Made by a program: the position numbers and the translations under genes
The notes under the pieces: model-generated
What the model was told of the DNA's origin: nothing
Databases searched by the model: none
Seen by the model: the letters and a program-made list of their open reading frames with translations, nothing else
In this document: piece after piece, positions 42,833 to 50,635 of the stretch
Layout of the letters: every line of letters starts with the position of its first letter
Numbering within the stretch: position 1 is the stretch's first letter
Source of the DNA: Thermoplasmata archaeon
GTDB lineage: Archaea > Thermoplasmatota > Thermoplasmata > Lutacidiplasmatales > UBA184
Length of the DNA: 64,000 bases
Assembly: GCA_035622275.1 (NCBI GenBank)
Contig: DASPVQ010000020.1
Coordinates: forward strand, 150,067 to 214,066
Reading direction: 5' to 3'

Positions 42833-43289
42833 GGTGAGCGTCCTGGTCGAGGGCGGCAAGGCGGCGGCCGGCGCGACGCTCGGCAGCGCCCTCGGGCCGC
42901 TCGGGGTCAACGTGGGCCAGGTCGTCGCGAAGATCAACGAGGAGACCCGCCAGTTCGCCGGCATGCGGGTGCCGGTGGTCATCCGCGTCGACCCGGGGAC
43001 CCGCGCCTTCACGCTCGTCGTCGGCCGGCCGCCGGTCGCGGCGCTGCTGCTCAAGGAGGCCGGCAAGGAGAAGGGCTCGGGCAAGCCCAAGGGCGAGGTG
43101 ATCGGCGACGTCAGCCTCGCCGCGGTGCAGCGGATCGCGGACGCGAAGGGGGACGACCTGTTCGGCCGGTCGATCGAGGAGCGGATGAACCAGGTCATCG
43201 GCACGTGCGTCTCGCTCGGTCTCACGGTCGGGGGCGAGGACCCGCGCACGCTGCTGAAGACCCGCGTCGCCGCCCGGGGCGCCCGATGA
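42822..43289 (+). CDS. rpl11: Ribosomal protein L11 (uL11)
   Basis: The 155-residue protein shows uL11 features: LVEGGKAAAGATLGSALGPLGVNVGQVVAKIN at the N-terminus and a C-terminal rRNA-binding domain (GEVIGDVSLAAVQRIADAK, VIGTCVSLGLTVGG). It binds the GTPase centre of 23S rRNA. The start GTG lies within the last codons of spt5, and its stop overlaps the next ATG. The usual partners L1, L10 and L12 do not follow here. Confidence 0.95.
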   Translation: MAVEVSVLVEGGKAAAGATLGSALGPLGVNVGQVVAKINEETRQFAGMRVPVVIRVDPGTRAFTLVVGRPPVAALLLKEAGKEKGSGKPKGEVIGDVSLAAVQRIADAKGDDLFGRSIEERMNQVIGTCVSLGLTVGGEDPRTLLKTRVAARGAR

Positions 43290-43582
43290 TGGCCGGCGCG
43301 CCGGGGCAGCCGCCGGACCTCGCGAACGCCGAGATCGTCGACTACGAGACCGTCGGGGGGGACGGCAAGCTGCGCCTGAAGCTCAAGGACGGATCGATCG
43401 TCGAGATCCGTCTCGAGATCATGAACATCCTGCGGGCCGGCAACGACCCCAACACCGGTCTCCCCGCCTACGTGGTCCAGTCCGCTCCGCTGGTGCGCCT
43501 GGTCGAGTGCCCCAAGGAGCTGCGCAAGCCGCCGCTCCGCCCGGGCGCGAAGGACCCGAAGGCGATCGCGGGCTTCGGCTAG
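43286..43582 (+). CDS. Small conserved-looking protein after L11, unknown
   Basis: This 98-residue protein begins at an ATG overlapping the L11 stop (ATGA), so it is translationally coupled to it. It is beta-rich (VDYETVGGDGKLRLKLKDGSIVEIRLEI) with a C-terminal Pro/Lys tail ending in KAIAGFG. A TGLPAYVVQSAPLVRLVE segment suggests a folded core. No named family is recognised. Being the last gene of the ftsZ-secE-spt5-rpl11 operon, it may act in translation or transcription, but that is an inference from position. Confidence 0.7.
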   Translation: MMAGAPGQPPDLANAEIVDYETVGGDGKLRLKLKDGSIVEIRLEIMNILRAGNDPNTGLPAYVVQSAPLVRLVECPKELRKPPLRPGAKDPKAIAGFG

Positions 43583-43595
43583 GCGGCCGCCCGCC

Positions 43596-44036
43596 TCAGC
43601 GCCCCCGGCGCGCCGGCAGGTAGCGCGCGGCCGCCTCGTCCGCCTCCTCGTCGGACGGAGGCGCGATGGCGGCGCCCGCCCGGGCGGCGGTCCGCAGCGA
43701 CGCCTCCAGCGCCTTGACGCGGAGCGTGAGCAGCCGGTTGTCGTTGAAGTATCGCTCGGCCATGACCGTGAGACGCGCCCGCTCGCGCGCGCAGTCCACG
43801 AGGTCCCGGGCGAGCGAGCGCCACCGGTCCGCGTCCCGATCCGACCCCGGGTGCGTCGGATCGCCCGGCGCGGGCAACAGTGCGAGCACGGTGCCCAGCC
43901 ACATCCAGAGACCTTCCGCGCCGACCTCCCGCACGTCGATCCACGGCGCGAGCCGGCGACCCAGATCCTCCGGCAGCGAGAGATCGGGGGGTCGGTCGGC
44001 GGTTCGCTTCGTGCGACCGGCGGTAGGCTCGACCAC
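43596..44036 (-). CDS. Hypothetical protein
   Basis: This 146-residue protein has no recognised family. It is predicted largely helical: a WLGTVLALLPAP segment near 50, a SLARDLVDCARERARLTVMAERYFNDNRLLTLRVKALEASL helix-rich stretch around 75-115, and a charged C-terminus. The GTG start at 44036 follows GGGAGGCAGGAAC, a good ribosome-binding site. It converges on the L11 operon with 13 bases between stops. Confidence 0.55.
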   Translation of the reverse strand: MVEPTAGRTKRTADRPPDLSLPEDLGRRLAPWIDVREVGAEGLWMWLGTVLALLPAPGDPTHPGSDRDADRWRSLARDLVDCARERARLTVMAERYFNDNRLLTLRVKALEASLRTAARAGAAIAPPSDEEADEAAARYLPARRGR

Positions 44037-44300
44037 GTTCCTGCCTCCCAGGGGTCATCGGCAGCGTGCTGCGGTTCCCGCTCGCGTGGCGCGGGCGGAG
44101 GCTGACCCCACAGCCGAGAACGCGAACCTCACCGGGTATAAGGCGCCGCTCCGGTGCCCGGCGGCGCCGGGGGTCCGCGCCGCGGGGAGGGGCGGGGGAC
44201 CAACGGGGGCTCTGGGCGAAGGGCTCGAGTCGGGCTTCCCTCCGCCCGCTCCTCGGCCGGACCGTCCCCGGGCGCGGCGTCTCACGGATGCGGGGAAAAG

Positions 44301-44308
44301 CCTATACC
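44301..44308 (+). promoter_or_regulatory. TATA-like box for the 44329 gene
   Basis: CCTATACCCC is centred about 25 bases before the GTG at 44329. The 264-base stretch from 44037 to here shows no gene. Confidence 0.45.
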
Positions 44309-44328
44309 CCCCGGGTAGAGACCCCGCC

Positions 44329-44646
44329 GTGGTCGACCTTCAGGAGACTCCGGCGGTGCCGCCGACCGACTATGGGGGAGACGATCGCGCCGGCTGCTTC
44401 GTCGCCTCCGGGCTCCTGATCTTCCTCGGCTGGGGCCTGGGCGTCTTCCTCAACGTCACCCTCCACATGTTGGCCGCCGCGAGCGGCACGATCGTCGCCG
44501 GCATCTGGTTCGGCCCGACCCTCGGGACGTACGCCTGGGCGGCCGTGGGCTTCGGGATCCTGACAGGCGGGATCGGCGTCGGCCTCCTGTTCGTCGCGCG
44601 AGCGACCCCGAAGGGGCGCCTCGTGCTGCCGGGCACCGACTACTGA
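44329..44646 (+). CDS. Small two-helix membrane protein, hypothetical
   Basis: The 105-residue protein has two hydrophobic segments, about residues 24-46 (CFVASGLLIFLGWGLGVFLNVTL) and 65-90 (LGTYAWAAVGFGILTGGIGVGLLF), separated by a short loop. GTG 44329 was selected by its TATA spacing. No family is recognised. It overlaps the opposite zinc-finger gene by seven bases at the stop. Confidence 0.6.
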   Translation: MVDLQETPAVPPTDYGGDDRAGCFVASGLLIFLGWGLGVFLNVTLHMLAAASGTIVAGIWFGPTLGTYAWAAVGFGILTGGIGVGLLFVARATPKGRLVLPGTDY

Positions 44647-44858
44647 ACGCGGCCGACGCGGGCGTGCGCGCGGGCCGACAGGCGCCGGGACGGCGGCACC
44701 CGGGCGGCCACCGGGCTCTTCGCGTTGCGCTGGCCCGTCTGGCAGTCCGAGCACATCCGCTCCTCGCTGTCGAGGCACGCGCGGCAAAACGTGCGTCCGC
44801 ACACGGTGCATCCCAGCGAGGCGGGGGCTCCGCATCGCGCACACTGGCCGACGAGCAC
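44640..44858 (-). CDS. Small zinc-finger protein (two CxxC pairs plus CxxC)
   Basis: The 72-residue protein begins GQCARCGAPASLGCTVCGRTFCRACLDSEERMCSDC: eight cysteines arranged like a B-box or AN1-like double zinc site, followed by a basic, Arg-rich tail. It lies 24 bases after the phosphatase gene and is probably the last gene of the gatD-gatE operon. The start is GTG. The zinc binding is very likely; the partner (protein or nucleic acid) is unknown. Confidence 0.75.
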   Translation of the reverse strand: MLVGQCARCGAPASLGCTVCGRTFCRACLDSEERMCSDCQTGQRNAKSPVAARVPPSRRLSARAHARVGRVQ

Positions 44859-44882
44859 GCTCAGTTCCCTCCCGGTGAGGAA

Positions 44883-45611
44883 CTACGGCCGTGCCAACAC
44901 GGTGCTGGCCTTAAGCCCTTCGACGAAGCCGTCCGCGAACGTCGCCTTCGTCACGTACCGGGCGGCCCGGCGCGCCCGCGCGCTCGCCGAAGCGAAGCTC
45001 ACTCCGAATCCCGCGGCCCGCAGCATCTCGACGTCGTTGTCCCCGTCGCCGAGTACGACGCAGTCCGCGAGCGATAGGCCGAGCGGCGCGAGCGCCCGCT
45101 CGAGCGCGATCCGCTTCCCCGTGCCCCGCTGCATCAGGTGGATCGCGTAGCCGGTCGACTCGACGCGCACCCCCCGGCGCCCGAGCGCCCGGCGGATGCG
45201 CGCGACCGGCACGGTCGGTTCGATCGCCACTTCGCTCTCCCGCCAGCGATCCGTGAACAGGCGCCGGACCGGCAGCCCGGCCGCCCGCAGGGCGCGGAAC
45301 GCGGCGAGCGCCGGCCGGCGGTCGGCGAGGCGCTCCACGCGCTCGTGCCCGGCCTCCCGGCGGAAGAGGATCCCGCCGTTCTCCGCCACGATCGGACCCG
45401 AGAGGCCGAGCGAGCGGTGGAGCGCGAGCGCGATCGGCAGCACGTTTCCCGTCGCGAGCACGACCGGGATCCCCGCTCGCTCCAGGCGACGCACCCAGCG
45501 GATCGCCCCGGGGTCGAGGCGACGCTCCGGGTCGGTCAGGGTGCCGTCGACGTCGGTCACCACGGCACGGAGTCGGCTCGGGCGGCGCCCGCGTTCGCGC
45601 GGGAGGTTCAC
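44883..45611 (-). CDS. HAD-family phosphatase (archaeal phosphoglycolate phosphatase-like)
   Basis: The 242-residue protein has HAD motif I TDVDGTLTD at 19-27, motif II VLATGN near 51-56 and motif IV GDGDNDVEML near 196-205, with a C2-type cap, matching archaeal phosphoglycolate phosphatases (Cof-like). Substrate may be phosphoglycolate or another small phosphate ester. The GTG start overlaps the gatE stop (GTGA), so it is translationally coupled to the GatDE genes. The link to tRNA amidation is positional only. Confidence 0.85.
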   Translation of the reverse strand: MNLPRERGRRPSRLRAVVTDVDGTLTDPERRLDPGAIRWVRRLERAGIPVVLATGNVLPIALALHRSLGLSGPIVAENGGILFRREAGHERVERLADRRPALAAFRALRAAGLPVRRLFTDRWRESEVAIEPTVPVARIRRALGRRGVRVESTGYAIHLMQRGTGKRIALERALAPLGLSLADCVVLGDGDNDVEMLRAAGFGVSFASASARARRAARYVTKATFADGFVEGLKASTVLARP

Positions 45612-47476
45612 GGAGCGGGTTCCCCGACGGCGCGATCGATCGCGAGCCGGAGCACCTGGGCGACCTCTTGGCCGTCGCGGCGACCGCGCACCTCCCGCAT
45701 CACGTCGCCCATGAGGGGGGAGAACGCGTCGCGCCCGCGGTCGTGCACGAGGGAGGCGTTCGTCGCCACCACCCGGTCGATCAGCGCCGCGAGGTCCTCG
45801 GCGCTGAAGCCCGCGAGCCCGGCCCGCGTGACGGCCGCCTCAACGCTCGGGGCCCCGCGCGCCAGCTCCGCGAGCACCCGGGGGATCCCTTCCTTGGCGA
45901 ACCGACCGTCGCGCGCGCCCGCGAGGATCTCGCCGAGGACGCGGACGCCCGGCTCGAACTCTGCCGCGCCCTCCTCGCGGGGGACCGCGGGGAGGTCCTG
46001 GATCAGCAAGCGCGCGACCAGGGCCGGGGTATGTCCCTTTCCGACCAGCTCCTCCAGGGCTGCTATGTGGTCCCCGGCCACGAGCTGGCGGACGACCTCG
46101 GGGGCGAGCCGTGTCTCGCGCGCGAGCCGCTCGCGCAGCGCGCCGGGCCGTTCGGGGAGCGCCTCGCCGAGGCGAGCGAGGTGCTCGGCCGTGACCGCGA
46201 TCGGTGCGATGTCGGTCTCGGGGTACATCCGATCGCGTCCGGGCAACGGCCGCGAGTAGCGGGTCCGCCCGTCGGGCAGCGGGTCCCGGGTCTCCCCGGG
46301 GATGCCCTCGAGCGCCGCCGCCGCTCGGGCGGCAACGCGGCGGAGCGCCTCCTCCGCTCGGGACCGCTGCGGATCCGCGACCAGGACGAAGGCGTCGTCG
46401 CGCCCGAGGCCGAGCGACTCCCGCAGGCTCGCCACGGTCGCCTCGTCGAGCCCGTAGCCGGGCAGCTCGTCCGAGTGGAGCAGCCCTTTGAGACCCGCCG
46501 CTCGGGCCTGGTCGGCGAGCTCGCGGCCCAGCCGTTCCTCGCTGCGTCCGGGGGCCGCGAGGAGACCCGCGAAGCCGGGGAGCCGCAGGGCGAGGACGGG
46601 ACCGCCCCGGCGGGCGGGGGCCGATAGCGGGCCGGTCGTCGGCGCTCGGATCCGCTCGCTCACGTCAGCCACCTCAGAGGCCGGGGCGCGAGCCGAGCGT
46701 CGCCGCAGCTCGTCCCGCACCGCGAGCAGGGTCTCCTGGCGGGCGACCTCCCGCTCGACGTACTCCTGGATCTTCCGTAGTTCCTGGACCCCCTTGATCT
46801 CGATGCGCTGGCCTCCCTCCGCGGAGACGTTGAGGTCCTCGCGGATCGATCCGATCCCGCGGCGCGTACGACGGGTCGAGCGCAGCAGCGCCCCCAGCTC
46901 TTCCGCGACCTCTCGCGCCTGGGCACCGCTCCCGATCTCGGGTCCCGTCGCGATCTCGACGAGCGGTATCCCGAGGCGATCGAGTCGGTACGTGACCTCG
47001 GTCGCCGACTCCTTGACCTTGCGGGCGGCGTCCTCCTCGAGGCAGATCGAGAGGATCGACACCGAGCGGCCGCCGACCTCGAGCCGCCCGTCGACGGCGA
47101 CGAGCGCGGTCCGCTGGAAGCCGCTCGTGTTCGAGCCGTCCACCACGATCTTGCGCATCACCTCGATCTCGTCCACCGGACGGGCGTCGAGCAGGAGCGC
47201 GAGCGTCAGGGCGACGTCGAGCGCGGCCGGGTTCAGGGGATGGGGCGGCTCCTCGTCCATCTCGACCAGGCAGCTCGCCGGCGAGACCTCGTAGCGATAG
47301 GCGAGACCCCGCGCCGCCTGGAACTCGGTCGCCGCGTCCACGCGGGTCTCCTCCCCGCGGGCCGGACGCAGCCGGCGCACGAACACGCCGCGGACCTCCT
47401 CGGAGAGCTCGCTCGGGCACGAGCAGAACAGCTTGCCGACATCGAGCTGCTGGTGAACTTCGAGGCCGGCCCTCAC
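45608..47476 (-). CDS. gatE: Glu-tRNA(Gln) amidotransferase subunit E
   Basis: The 622-residue protein is archaeal GatE: GLEVHQQLDVGKLFCSCP at the N-terminus, VDGSNTSGFQRT, SICLEEDAARKV, EIATGPEIGSG and DLNVSAEGGQRIEIKGVQEL, an AspRS-like insertion (about 270-400, with GRDDAFVLVADP) and a C-terminal tail domain that binds tRNA. With GatD it turns Glu-tRNA(Gln) into Gln-tRNA(Gln), showing the absence of direct glutaminylation in this organism. The GTG start overlaps the gatD stop (GTGA). It lacks the usual 15-20 leading residues. Confidence 0.95.
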   Translation of the reverse strand: MRAGLEVHQQLDVGKLFCSCPSELSEEVRGVFVRRLRPARGEETRVDAATEFQAARGLAYRYEVSPASCLVEMDEEPPHPLNPAALDVALTLALLLDARPVDEIEVMRKIVVDGSNTSGFQRTALVAVDGRLEVGGRSVSILSICLEEDAARKVKESATEVTYRLDRLGIPLVEIATGPEIGSGAQAREVAEELGALLRSTRRTRRGIGSIREDLNVSAEGGQRIEIKGVQELRKIQEYVEREVARQETLLAVRDELRRRSARAPASEVADVSERIRAPTTGPLSAPARRGGPVLALRLPGFAGLLAAPGRSEERLGRELADQARAAGLKGLLHSDELPGYGLDEATVASLRESLGLGRDDAFVLVADPQRSRAEEALRRVAARAAAALEGIPGETRDPLPDGRTRYSRPLPGRDRMYPETDIAPIAVTAEHLARLGEALPERPGALRERLARETRLAPEVVRQLVAGDHIAALEELVGKGHTPALVARLLIQDLPAVPREEGAAEFEPGVRVLGEILAGARDGRFAKEGIPRVLAELARGAPSVEAAVTRAGLAGFSAEDLAALIDRVVATNASLVHDRGRDAFSPLMGDVMREVRGRRDGQEVAQVLRLAIDRAVGEPAP

Positions 47477-48792
47477 GGTCGCGCCTCGGCCGGATGCCGC
47501 CAGCGGAACTCGCCGGCGACGTCCGAGAGCATCAGCGCCTCGACCGCCCGCGGGTCCGTCGCGTGACCGAGCGCCCAGAGGAGCTTCGCGTACGCGGTCT
47601 CGGGCATGAGGTCGCCGAGGTAGAGCACCCCGGCGCGCTGGAGCTCGCGGCCGGTCGCGTAGACGAACGGGTCGACGTTGCCCGCGAGGCACTGCGTGGT
47701 CATCGCCACCACGCTCCCGCGCCCGATCGCCTCGCGGATCCAGGGCAGGTGGGCGGCGCCGACGTGACCGAGGCCGGTACCGGAGAGGATCACGCCGCGG
47801 AGCCCTGCGGCGAACGCGGCCGCGCGCTCGGGCGATAGGCCCGGGTAGGACCAGAGAAGGCCCCCCCGATCGTCCAGCGGTCCGTCGACCCGAGCTGGGC
47901 CCGTCGCGGCCGCCCTCGGCGCCCGGTCCCAGTGCAGTCCGCGGGCGTCGAGCGCGCCCAGGGGCGTGGCGTTGCGGCTCTCGAACGCGTCGCGCCGGCT
48001 CGAATGCATCTTGCGTACGTCGCTCGCGCGGTGGATCGCGAATCGCTCGTCGCTCGAGCCCGCGTGCATCACCACGACGACCTCGCCGAAGCCGCCGTCG
48101 CGGGCCACACGCACCGCGGCCGCCAGGTTGGACGGGCCGTCCGAGGAAGGGCGGTCGGGGGACCGCTGCGCGCCCACCACCACGACGGGACCGGGAAGGT
48201 CGGCGAGCAGGAACCCGAGCGCCGCGGCCGTGAACGAGAGCGTGTCGGTGCCGTGCGCGATCACCACACCGCGCGCGCCGTCCCGGAACTCCGCCGCCAC
48301 CCGCTCGGCGAGCCGCAGCCAGTCGGCCGGAACGATGTCCTCGCTCAATCGGTCGAGGACCGGAACGATCCGGACCCGCCCGCCCTGCCGCAACTCCGGG
48401 TAGAACGACAGGATCTCCGACTCGTCGCGCACCGGGCGGACCCCGCCGGTCTCGTAATCGATGCGCGAGGCGATCGTGCCGCCGGTGGTCAGCAGCGAAA
48501 CGCTCGGGCCGTCCCGGACCGTCGAGCCCGTCGGAGCGACCGGCGCCGGTCCGCGCATCGCCGGCGCGTCCGCCGCCCGCAGCCGGCGGAATCGCGAGCC
48601 CCGCTCGACCCGAACGCCGACGTTGTAGCCGGACGCGAGCTTGAGCGGCAGGATCCGCTCGCCCGACATCTCGTGGCGAGGAACGACCGTTCCGATCCAG
48701 CGCTTTCCCCGGGCGTCGGTGAGCTCGATGCGCTCGCCCATCGGCAGCGCTCGCAGCTCTTCCCACGGGTCCGAGTCCGCCCGCTCGCTCAT
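47473..48792 (-). CDS. gatD: Glu-tRNA(Gln) amidotransferase subunit D
   Basis: The 439-residue protein combines an N-terminal beta domain (1-95, with SGYNVGVRVERG) with an L-asparaginase-like domain. LTTGGTIASRIDYETGGV (from 101) and AHGTDTLSFTAAALGF hold the two catalytic threonines and aspartate that release ammonia from glutamine for GatE. ATG 48792 follows a CTTAATAG TATA box by 44 bases and a GGGAGCC stretch. The tRNA-Arg gene begins 134 bases upstream on the other strand. Confidence 0.95.
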   Translation of the reverse strand: MSERADSDPWEELRALPMGERIELTDARGKRWIGTVVPRHEMSGERILPLKLASGYNVGVRVERGSRFRRLRAADAPAMRGPAPVAPTGSTVRDGPSVSLLTTGGTIASRIDYETGGVRPVRDESEILSFYPELRQGGRVRIVPVLDRLSEDIVPADWLRLAERVAAEFRDGARGVVIAHGTDTLSFTAAALGFLLADLPGPVVVVGAQRSPDRPSSDGPSNLAAAVRVARDGGFGEVVVVMHAGSSDERFAIHRASDVRKMHSSRRDAFESRNATPLGALDARGLHWDRAPRAAATGPARVDGPLDDRGGLLWSYPGLSPERAAAFAAGLRGVILSGTGLGHVGAAHLPWIREAIGRGSVVAMTTQCLAGNVDPFVYATGRELQRAGVLYLGDLMPETAYAKLLWALGHATDPRAVEALMLSDVAGEFRWRHPAEARP

Positions 48793-48830
48793 GGCTCCCG
48801 TGGGTCCTCGGCGGGCCGGGGAGGCGTGTG

Positions 48831-48840
48831 CACTATTAAG
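48831..48840 (-). promoter_or_regulatory. TATA box of the gatD-gatE operon
   Basis: The minus strand reads CTTAATAGTG, about 44 bases before the gatD ATG, leaving a leader of about 18 bases. Confidence 0.5.
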
Positions 48841-48874
48841 TCGCGCTCGAGAGCGCACGCCGACCGGCTCCGCG

Positions 48875-48882
48875 CTTTTATA
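48875..48882 (+). promoter_or_regulatory. TATA box for tRNA-Arg
   Basis: GCTTTTATACC is a strong TATA box about 47 bases before the mature 5-prime end of tRNA-Arg, consistent with a short 5-prime leader removed by RNase P. Confidence 0.55.
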
Positions 48883-48926
48883 CCGGACCCTGCTCGCGGC
48901 ACGCGGACAGGGCAAGAGACCTGGAT

Positions 48927-49032
48927 GCCCGTGTGGGGTAGCTACGAGCTGGGACCGCTTCCCGCTCGCTGCACTGGATTATCCTAGAGGCCTGCGGAGC
49001 CTCAGACCTGGGTTCGAATCCCAGCACGGGCG
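48927..49032 (+). tRNA. tRNA-Arg (GCG) with a 31-nt D-loop insertion
   Basis: Acceptor arms GCCCGTG (48927-48933) and CACGGGC (49025-49031) pair, with discriminator G49032 and no CCA. The anticodon stem GAGGC/GCCTC holds the loop CTGCGGA, with GCG at 48994-48996. The T-arm is CTGGG-TTCGAAT-CCCAG. The D-arm breaks after GGGGTAGCT (ends 48943) and resumes at TGGATTATCC (48975). The 31-base insertion folds as CGAGC/GCTCG plus GGGA/TCCC with a single bulged T, and ends CTGCAC. Removing 48944-48974 gives a 75-nt tRNA. Location, border bases and architecture match the tRNA-Pro insertion at 25006-25039. Confidence 0.85.
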
Positions 49033-49357
49033 GGTTTCCGTCCTGAGCCGACAGGCCGTCTGCCGGAGCCGAGCGTCCCCTGGCTCGGGACGTGTCCGAA
49101 GTCGCCCTACGGGCTGTGGGCAGGCCTCTTGCCAGAACCGCCGGCGGAGGACTCGACCACGGGCATTTCGATCGCGTCCCGCCGAGCTCGGAGGAAGCTC
49201 GTCTGCTCGAGGGCCGTTCCGGGATCGATCGAGGCGCTCGCTCGGGTAGGGAGTTACCCGCTACGCCTTCGCATCCGTGGCCCGCGAGTTCCGGCTCGAT
49301 CGGGCGGACGCGTCCACAGATTCATGCGGCCGTTCCCGTCCCGTACCTCGCCCTCGG
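49033..49357. other. Gene-free spacer after tRNA-Arg
   Basis: No convincing gene is seen in these 325 bases. They hold a TTT stretch right after the tRNA, a small hairpin (CCGAGC 49069-49074 with GCTCGG 49083-49088), and a weak AGTTACCC element near 49250. Its base composition is visibly less GC-rich than the surroundings, like the esterase gene that follows. Confidence 0.5.
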
Positions 49358-50635
49358 ATGATTGCCAGCACGGACCCTTCCAGTCCTGCTCTTCGTGACC
49401 TTCTTCGTTCGGTCCATCGCTCCGGGCCGTCGGCGGAACGACGCTGCTGGACCCGGTGGGCCGCTTCGGGAACGCCGCTGATCGAGGCGATCCCTCGAGA
49501 TCGGTCGCACTCGTGGGTCACCTACGTCTGGCACGGAGTTCCCAACACCCGGGCGGTCGCGCTCGTGTGTCCCCAGCTGGGGTACGGGAACGTGGGCGGC
49601 CTCGAACGTCTTCCCGGAACTCATGTCTGGTTTCGGACGTTCAAGACGAAGAACGCGTGTTTCGGCGGGTACCGATTCGTCGTGAATCCCCCGAGGACCC
49701 TTCCCACCGACATGCGGGAGACGCTTCGTCTATTGCGACGGCGCGCCAAGTTGGACCCACTGAATCCGTCGACCTGGACACGATCGATCGATCCGGAATG
49801 TCCATCGAACCCCCTGTTCGGCGTGACCGTCTCGGTTCTGGAGCTGCCCGGGGCCCCCCGTCATCGGGAGCTCGAAGAGCAGCCGAACGTGCCGAAGGGT
49901 CGACTCGTACTCCATCGCTTTCGGAGTCGGAATCTTCGCAACTCGCGCCGGGTCTGGATCTACACCCCGGCGACGGCACGGCGGCTCTCCTCCCGCACGC
50001 CCCTGGTCGTCTTCTTCGATGGCTTTGGGTACACCTCGGCGTCTCCCACGCCCACGATCCTGGACAATCTCATCGCCACGGGGCAGATTCCACCGGTCGT
50101 GGCCGTATTCGTCGACTCGATCGATCTCGCGGTCCGGGATCGAGAGCTGCCCGGCTACGCCCCGTTCGGTCGCTTTCTGGCCCGAGAGCTCCTGCCGTGG
50201 ATTCGGACGACCATCGGCTACACCCCGAGACCCCGGAACACCGTCCTCGCGGGGCTCAGCTACGGAGGCCTGGCCGCGTTGTACTGGACCGTCCAGAAGC
50301 CGAATCTGTTCCAGCGAGTTCTCGCCCAGACCGGGGCCTTTGGGTGGAGCCCCAAAGGCGTTGACGAACCGGAGTGGCTGGTGAGGGAGCTCATGCGACA
50401 CCCCCGACTCCCGCTGAGAATCTATCTCGATGGGGGACGCTGCGAATACCAGTCAGATGTCGAGAACCGGGTCGGGCACCTGGCCGCGATTCGACACTTG
50501 CGGGACGTTCTGAGGATGCGGGGGTACCCGCTGCTCTCCCAGGAATTCTGCGGCGCCCACGATCTGTATTGCTGCCGGCAGACCCTGGTGGACGGTCTGC
50601 GTTGGGTGCTCTCCGACCAGCGCTCGGCGAGCTGA
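49358..50635 (+). CDS. Enterochelin-esterase-like hydrolase
   Basis: The protein resembles Fes-type esterases: an N-terminal beta domain (SGTPLIEAIPRDRSHSWVTYVWHG) and a C-terminal alpha/beta hydrolase with TPLVVFFDGFGY, the nucleophile elbow LAGLSYGGLAALYW, and a C-terminal GAHDLYCC histidine motif. It would hydrolyse an ester, possibly of a catecholate siderophore, but no siderophore uptake genes are nearby and other acyl esters are possible. ATG 49358 precedes the N-terminal domain; GTG 49277 would add 27 residues. Third codon positions are less GC-rich than in neighbouring genes, which hints at transfer, next to a tRNA gene. Confidence 0.78.
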   Translation: MIASTDPSSPALRDLLRSVHRSGPSAERRCWTRWAASGTPLIEAIPRDRSHSWVTYVWHGVPNTRAVALVCPQLGYGNVGGLERLPGTHVWFRTFKTKNACFGGYRFVVNPPRTLPTDMRETLRLLRRRAKLDPLNPSTWTRSIDPECPSNPLFGVTVSVLELPGAPRHRELEEQPNVPKGRLVLHRFRSRNLRNSRRVWIYTPATARRLSSRTPLVVFFDGFGYTSASPTPTILDNLIATGQIPPVVAVFVDSIDLAVRDRELPGYAPFGRFLARELLPWIRTTIGYTPRPRNTVLAGLSYGGLAALYWTVQKPNLFQRVLAQTGAFGWSPKGVDEPEWLVRELMRHPRLPLRIYLDGGRCEYQSDVENRVGHLAAIRHLRDVLRMRGYPLLSQEFCGAHDLYCCRQTLVDGLRWVLSDQRSAS

